Positions 6,602 through 9,104 of a stretch of 9,104 nucleotides of DNA are shown piece after piece. The DNA comes from Actinomycetota bacterium (GTDB lineage Bacteria; Actinomycetota; Actinomycetes; Actinomycetales; Microbacteriaceae), in the NCBI GenBank assembly GCA_018895315.1, contig JAHIOK010000198.1:1-9104 (forward strand), written 5' to 3'. Position 1 is the stretch's first letter, and each line of letters begins with the position of its first letter. The notes under the pieces are model-generated. The model did no database searches and was not told where the DNA came from. It saw only the letters and a program-made list of their open reading frames with translations. A program made the position numbers and the translations under genes.

Positions 6602-7516
6602 GTGACCGACGCCGACGACGCACTGCCGACGCACATGTCCACCGAAGTCGAGATCGATCCGGTTGCGGCGATGCTCGACGTGATCGATCTCTCGGCGTCG
6701 GGCGCGCGTACCACGGAGGACATCTTCACCGGCGCATCGCAGCCCATGCCGCTCGGGAGGGTGTTCGGCGGTCAGGTGCTCGCGCAGTCCATTGTGGCGG
6801 CTTCCCGCACCACCGCTCCCGGGCGCGTCGCGCATTCGATGCACGGATACTTCCTCCGCCCGGGAGACGCGCACAACGGCATCACGTTCTCGGTCGATCG
6901 CATTCACGATGGACGATCGTTCTCGACACGGCGCACCCAGGCCTACCAGGATGGGGTGCCGATCTTCTCGATGATCGCGTCGTTCCAAGACGAAGGCCCC
7001 GGCCTCGAACACCACGCCCCGATGCCGGAGGGTCTGCCCGCTCCTGAGCAGCTGCCCGACCTGCAGGACCTCCTCTCCGCGATGCACCCGATGAGCAAGC
7101 GCCTGTTCCTGCAGCAGCCCGTGGACGTCCGCCACATCCCCTCGCCGATCTATTTCGCCGTCGACGGTCAGCCGTCGCCCAGTCAGGCCGTGTGGATGCG
7201 CATCCGCAAGCCTCTGCCGGACAATCCTGACCTGCATCGGGCCGTGCTCGCCTATCTGAGCGACCTCACGATCCAGGAGTCGGTTCTTCGCGCGCACGGC
7301 GTGCCCTGGTCGACGCCCGGGCTCAATCTCGCAAGCCTCGACCATGCGATGTGGTGGCATCGCCCCGGACGCGTCGATGAGTGGATGCTGTACGTCCAGG
7401 AGTCCCCGAGCGCCCGTGGGGGTCGAGGACTTTCCACGGGGCGGATCTACGCCCGCAACGGAGAGTTGCTCGCGAGCGTCGCGCAGGAGATCATGGTGCG
7501 TCTCCCCCATGACTGA
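6602..7516 (+). CDS. tesB: Acyl-CoA thioesterase II (TesB family)
   Basis: Hydrolyses acyl-CoA to free fatty acid and CoA in the cytosol; 304 aa, close to the usual size of about 285-300. It is a double-hotdog protein: the first half has RVFGGQVLAQSIVAASRT and HSMHGYFLRPGD, the second half has YLSDLTI, LASLDHAMWWHR and VAQEIM. By comparison with E. coli TesB (Asp204, Thr228, Gln278) the catalytic set here is Asp221, Ser245 and Gln295; Ser replaces Thr, a conservative change that I recall also in peroxisomal ACOT8. GTG 6602 is preferred because GGAG lies 5 nt upstream; GTG 6587 is in frame but lacks a ribosome site. It diverges from the hypothetical gene over a 61-bp spacer and converges on a second, unrelated thioesterase gene. 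Confidence 0.93.
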   Translation: MTDADDALPTHMSTEVEIDPVAAMLDVIDLSASGARTTEDIFTGASQPMPLGRVFGGQVLAQSIVAASRTTAPGRVAHSMHGYFLRPGDAHNGITFSVDRIHDGRSFSTRRTQAYQDGVPIFSMIASFQDEGPGLEHHAPMPEGLPAPEQLPDLQDLLSAMHPMSKRLFLQQPVDVRHIPSPIYFAVDGQPSPSQAVWMRIRKPLPDNPDLHRAVLAYLSDLTIQESVLRAHGVPWSTPGLNLASLDHAMWWHRPGRVDEWMLYVQESPSARGGRGLSTGRIYARNGELLASVAQEIMVRLPHD

Positions 7517-7563
7517 GCCGCCGCGCGCACGCGACGGGCGCGCCTCGCGCCGTCAGCGGCGGT
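7517..7563. terminator. GC-rich hairpin between convergent thioesterase genes, probable two-way terminator
   Basis: An outer stem CCGCCGC (7518-7524) pairs perfectly with GCGGCGG (7556-7562), with a possible extra G-T pair. Inside, GACGG-CGC (7533-7541, one bulged G) pairs with GCGCCGTC (7547-7554) around the 5-nt loop 7542-7546. The structure fills the 36-bp gap and includes the - strand stop codon. It lacks a T-tract, as many actinobacterial terminator candidates do. Confidence 0.5.
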
Positions 7564-8059
7564 GGGCGTAGTCGATATGTGGGCCGAGATAGGGCATCCA
7601 GGCGGCGCGCATTTCATCGGATAGTCGCTGCGGACGGCCGGTGTCGGCGTCGACCAGCACGACGACCGCCGTCGAGCGCGCGTAAAGCGTCTGTTCCGCG
7701 TCCGCCGCCGGACTGAACACCTCGTAGCAGACGTCCATGCTCGAGCCGCCGAGTTTGCCGAACCATAGCTGCACATCGAGTGGATTGCGCTGGTACGGCA
7801 CCGGCCGCAGGTACTCGATCTCTTGCCGCGCGATCAGCGTCAACGTGCCCGCATGGATGCCGGAGTCGAGCACGGCGGTGGGCGGTGCCTGCTCGCCCTC
7901 CTGGGCGCGCCAGAACGCGCGCACACGCGCCTCTTCCAGCAGCTTCAACATGGAGGTGTTGTTGACGTGGTTGAACGCGTCGAGGTCACCCCAGCGCAGG
8001 TCGATACCGAGCCGCAGTCTGCGAAGCGGCTCGGTGCCCTCGATCACGATGTCAGTCAC
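7553..8059 (-). CDS. Single-hotdog acyl-CoA thioesterase, 4HBT/FcbC-like
   Basis: Probable cytosolic acyl-CoA thioesterase of 168 aa with one hotdog domain. The helix-entry motif RWGDLDAFNHVNN at 22-34 carries the likely catalytic Asp27 (the second Asp of DxD in 4HBT and YbgC-type enzymes) and His31/Asn33-Asn34 that follow. The strand EIEYLRPVPY and the segment WFGKLGGSSMDVCYEVF are also typical. Its substrate cannot be predicted. GTG 8059 is preferred over the longer frame to 8101 because the hotdog fold starts just after it and because it gives an 8-nt overlap (GTGACTGA) with the ettA stop; no strong Shine-Dalgarno is seen, which fits translation coupled to ettA. The same pairing of an ABC-F gene with a small thioesterase nearby occurs in M. 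tuberculosis (Rv2477c and Rv2475c, from memory). Confidence 0.87.
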   Translation of the reverse strand: MTDIVIEGTEPLRRLRLGIDLRWGDLDAFNHVNNTSMLKLLEEARVRAFWRAQEGEQAPPTAVLDSGIHAGTLTLIARQEIEYLRPVPYQRNPLDVQLWFGKLGGSSMDVCYEVFSPAADAEQTLYARSTAVVVLVDADTGRPQRLSDEMRAAWMPYLGPHIDYAHRR

Positions 8060-9104
8060 GGGTGAGCTTGCGGTACGCGGAGCGATGCGGCTTCGCGGCA
8101 TCGGGGCCGAGCCGCTCGATCTTGTTCTGCTCGTAGGACTCGAAGTTGCCCTCGAACCAGTGCCAGCTGGCGGGCTCGGTCTCCGTGCCCTCGTACGCGA
8201 GGATGTGCGTGGCCACGCGGTCGAGGAACCACCGGTCGTGGGTGATCACCACGGCGCAGCCGGGGTATTCGAGGAGCGCGTTCTCGAGCGACTGCAGTGT
8301 TTCGATGTCGAGGTCGTTCGTGGGCTCATCGAGGAGCAGCAGGTTGCCGCCCTGTTTGAGCGTGAGCGCCAGGTTCAGTCGATTGCGCTCACCGCCCGAG
8401 AGCACACCGGCCTTCTTCTGCTGGTCGGGCCCCTTGAAGCCGAACTTCGAGACGTAGGCCCGAGATGGGATCTCCACCTTGCCCACCGTGATGATGTCGA
8501 GGCCGTCGGAGACGACCTCCCACAGCGTCTTGTTCGGGTCGATCCCGCCGCGGTTCTGGTCGACGTAGCTGATCTTGACGGTCTCGCCGATCTTCAGCAC
8601 ACCGCCATCCAGCGGCTCGAGTCCGACGATCGTCTTGAACAGCGTGGTCTTGCCGACGCCGTTCGGGCCGATGACGCCGACGATGCCGTTCGGGGGCAGA
8701 CTGAAGCTCAATCCATCGATGAGGGTGCGGCCCTCGAAGCCCTTCTCCAGCTTCTTGGCTTCGATCACGACACTGCCCAGACGCGGCCCCGGCGGAATCT
8801 GGATCTCGTCGAAGTCGAGTTTGCGGGTCCGGTCGGCCTCGGCCGCCATCTCCTCATAGCGCGCCAAGCGCGCCTTCGACTTGACCTGGCGTCCCTTCGC
8901 GTTGGAGCGGACCCACTCGAGCTCTTCGGAAAGACGCTTCGCGAGCTTCGCATCCTTCTTGCCCTGGACGGCGAGACGCTCGGCCTTCTTCTCTAGGTAA
9001 GTCGAGTAGTTGCCCTCGTAGCCGATCAGGCGCCCGCGGTCGACTTCGGCGATCCACTGCGCGACGTTGTCGAGGAAGTAACGGTCGTGGGTGATCGCGA
9101 TGAC
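8052..9104 (-). CDS. ettA: Energy-dependent translational throttle protein EttA, ABC-F family (partial at 5' end)
   Basis: Soluble ABC-F ATPase that binds the ribosomal E site and gates the first elongation steps according to ATP/ADP state (known for E. coli EttA). The frame is open to the window edge at 9104; 350 residues are seen of about 555-560 expected, so roughly 200 N-terminal residues are outside. The fragment opens with the H-switch of the first ABC domain (ITHDRYFLDN), then YEGNYSTYLEKKAERL and the charged linker with ELEWVRSNAKGRQVKSKARL, corresponding to the tRNA-interacting linker. The second ABC domain has Walker A GPNGVGKTT (8669-8643), signature LSGGERNRLNLA (8402-8367), Walker B LLLLDEPTNDLD (8342-8307) and ITHDRWFLD. 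The tail ends SAYRKLTRD. It has no membrane helices, so it is not a transporter despite the common label. It overlaps the downstream thioesterase by 8 nt. Confidence 0.96.
   Translation of the reverse strand, partial: VIAITHDRYFLDNVAQWIAEVDRGRLIGYEGNYSTYLEKKAERLAVQGKKDAKLAKRLSEELEWVRSNAKGRQVKSKARLARYEEMAAEADRTRKLDFDEIQIPPGPRLGSVVIEAKKLEKGFEGRTLIDGLSFSLPPNGIVGVIGPNGVGKTTLFKTIVGLEPLDGGVLKIGETVKISYVDQNRGGIDPNKTLWEVVSDGLDIITVGKVEIPSRAYVSKFGFKGPDQQKKAGVLSGGERNRLNLALTLKQGGNLLLLDEPTNDLDIETLQSLENALLEYPGCAVVITHDRWFLDRVATHILAYEGTETEPASWHWFEGNFESYEQNKIERLGPDAAKPHRSAYRKLTRD

Noticed and set aside
6541..6747. N-terminal extension of the 225-aa hypothetical protein
   Set aside because: It would overlap the first 146 bp of the divergent tesB gene, is Ser/Thr-rich low complexity, and ATG 6540 has a well-placed -10 candidate.
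7737..8996. 419-codon open frame on the + strand opposite the 4HBT thioesterase and ettA
   Set aside because: It is antisense to two well-supported genes and its translation (rich in Leu, Val, Asp, Arg) shows no domain. Long antisense frames are common in high-GC genomes.

Overview
The window is high-GC, densely packed chromosomal DNA from an actinobacterium. GTG starts, coding order and close matches to mycobacterial-type proteins (group II truncated globin, EttA, an Rv0785-like flavoprotein) support this. A Microbacteriaceae relative such as Microbacterium is my best guess, but that is an inference. There is no mobile element, CRISPR array, RNA gene or large non-coding gap; the longest gene-free stretch is about 61 bp.

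Left part (1-5846, + strand): six genes in one direction, almost without gaps. They are the C-terminal part of an ABC-2 type permease, a NarL-type sensor kinase, its LuxR/NarL response regulator, an MscS-like mechanosensitive channel, a group II truncated haemoglobin (glbO) and an FAD-dependent dehydrogenase of the fumarate reductase / 3-ketosteroid dehydrogenase superfamily. The first junction is a 9-nt gap; the other four are overlaps of 8, 4, 4 and 4 nt. The ABC permease plus kinase plus regulator is a common actinobacterial envelope-stress or drug-export cassette, while the channel, globin and flavoprotein form a second functional block. A TANNNT -10-like hexamer exactly 7 nt before the channel ATG suggests that this second block may have its own leaderless promoter.

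Middle part (5863-7516): a divergent pair, an unrecognised 225-aa protein on the - strand and a TesB-type acyl-CoA thioesterase II on the + strand. They share a 61-bp spacer that holds a TAAACTA sequence readable as a -10 element on both strands.

Right part (7553-9104, - strand): ettA (ABC-F translation factor, N-terminal part outside the window), followed with an 8-nt overlap by a single-hotdog 4HBT-type thioesterase. The two thioesterase genes converge on a strong GC-rich hairpin at 7517-7563, probably a two-way terminator.

From memory, the set glbO, small thioesterase and ettA lies in one neighbourhood in Mycobacterium tuberculosis too (Rv2470 to Rv2477c), so this looks like a rearranged version of an old actinobacterial neighbourhood. 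I see no clear new defence, mobile or biosynthetic system. The most interesting points are the SD-poor starts with -10-like hexamers at leaderless spacing, the shared bidirectional -10, and the globin-flavoprotein coupling.
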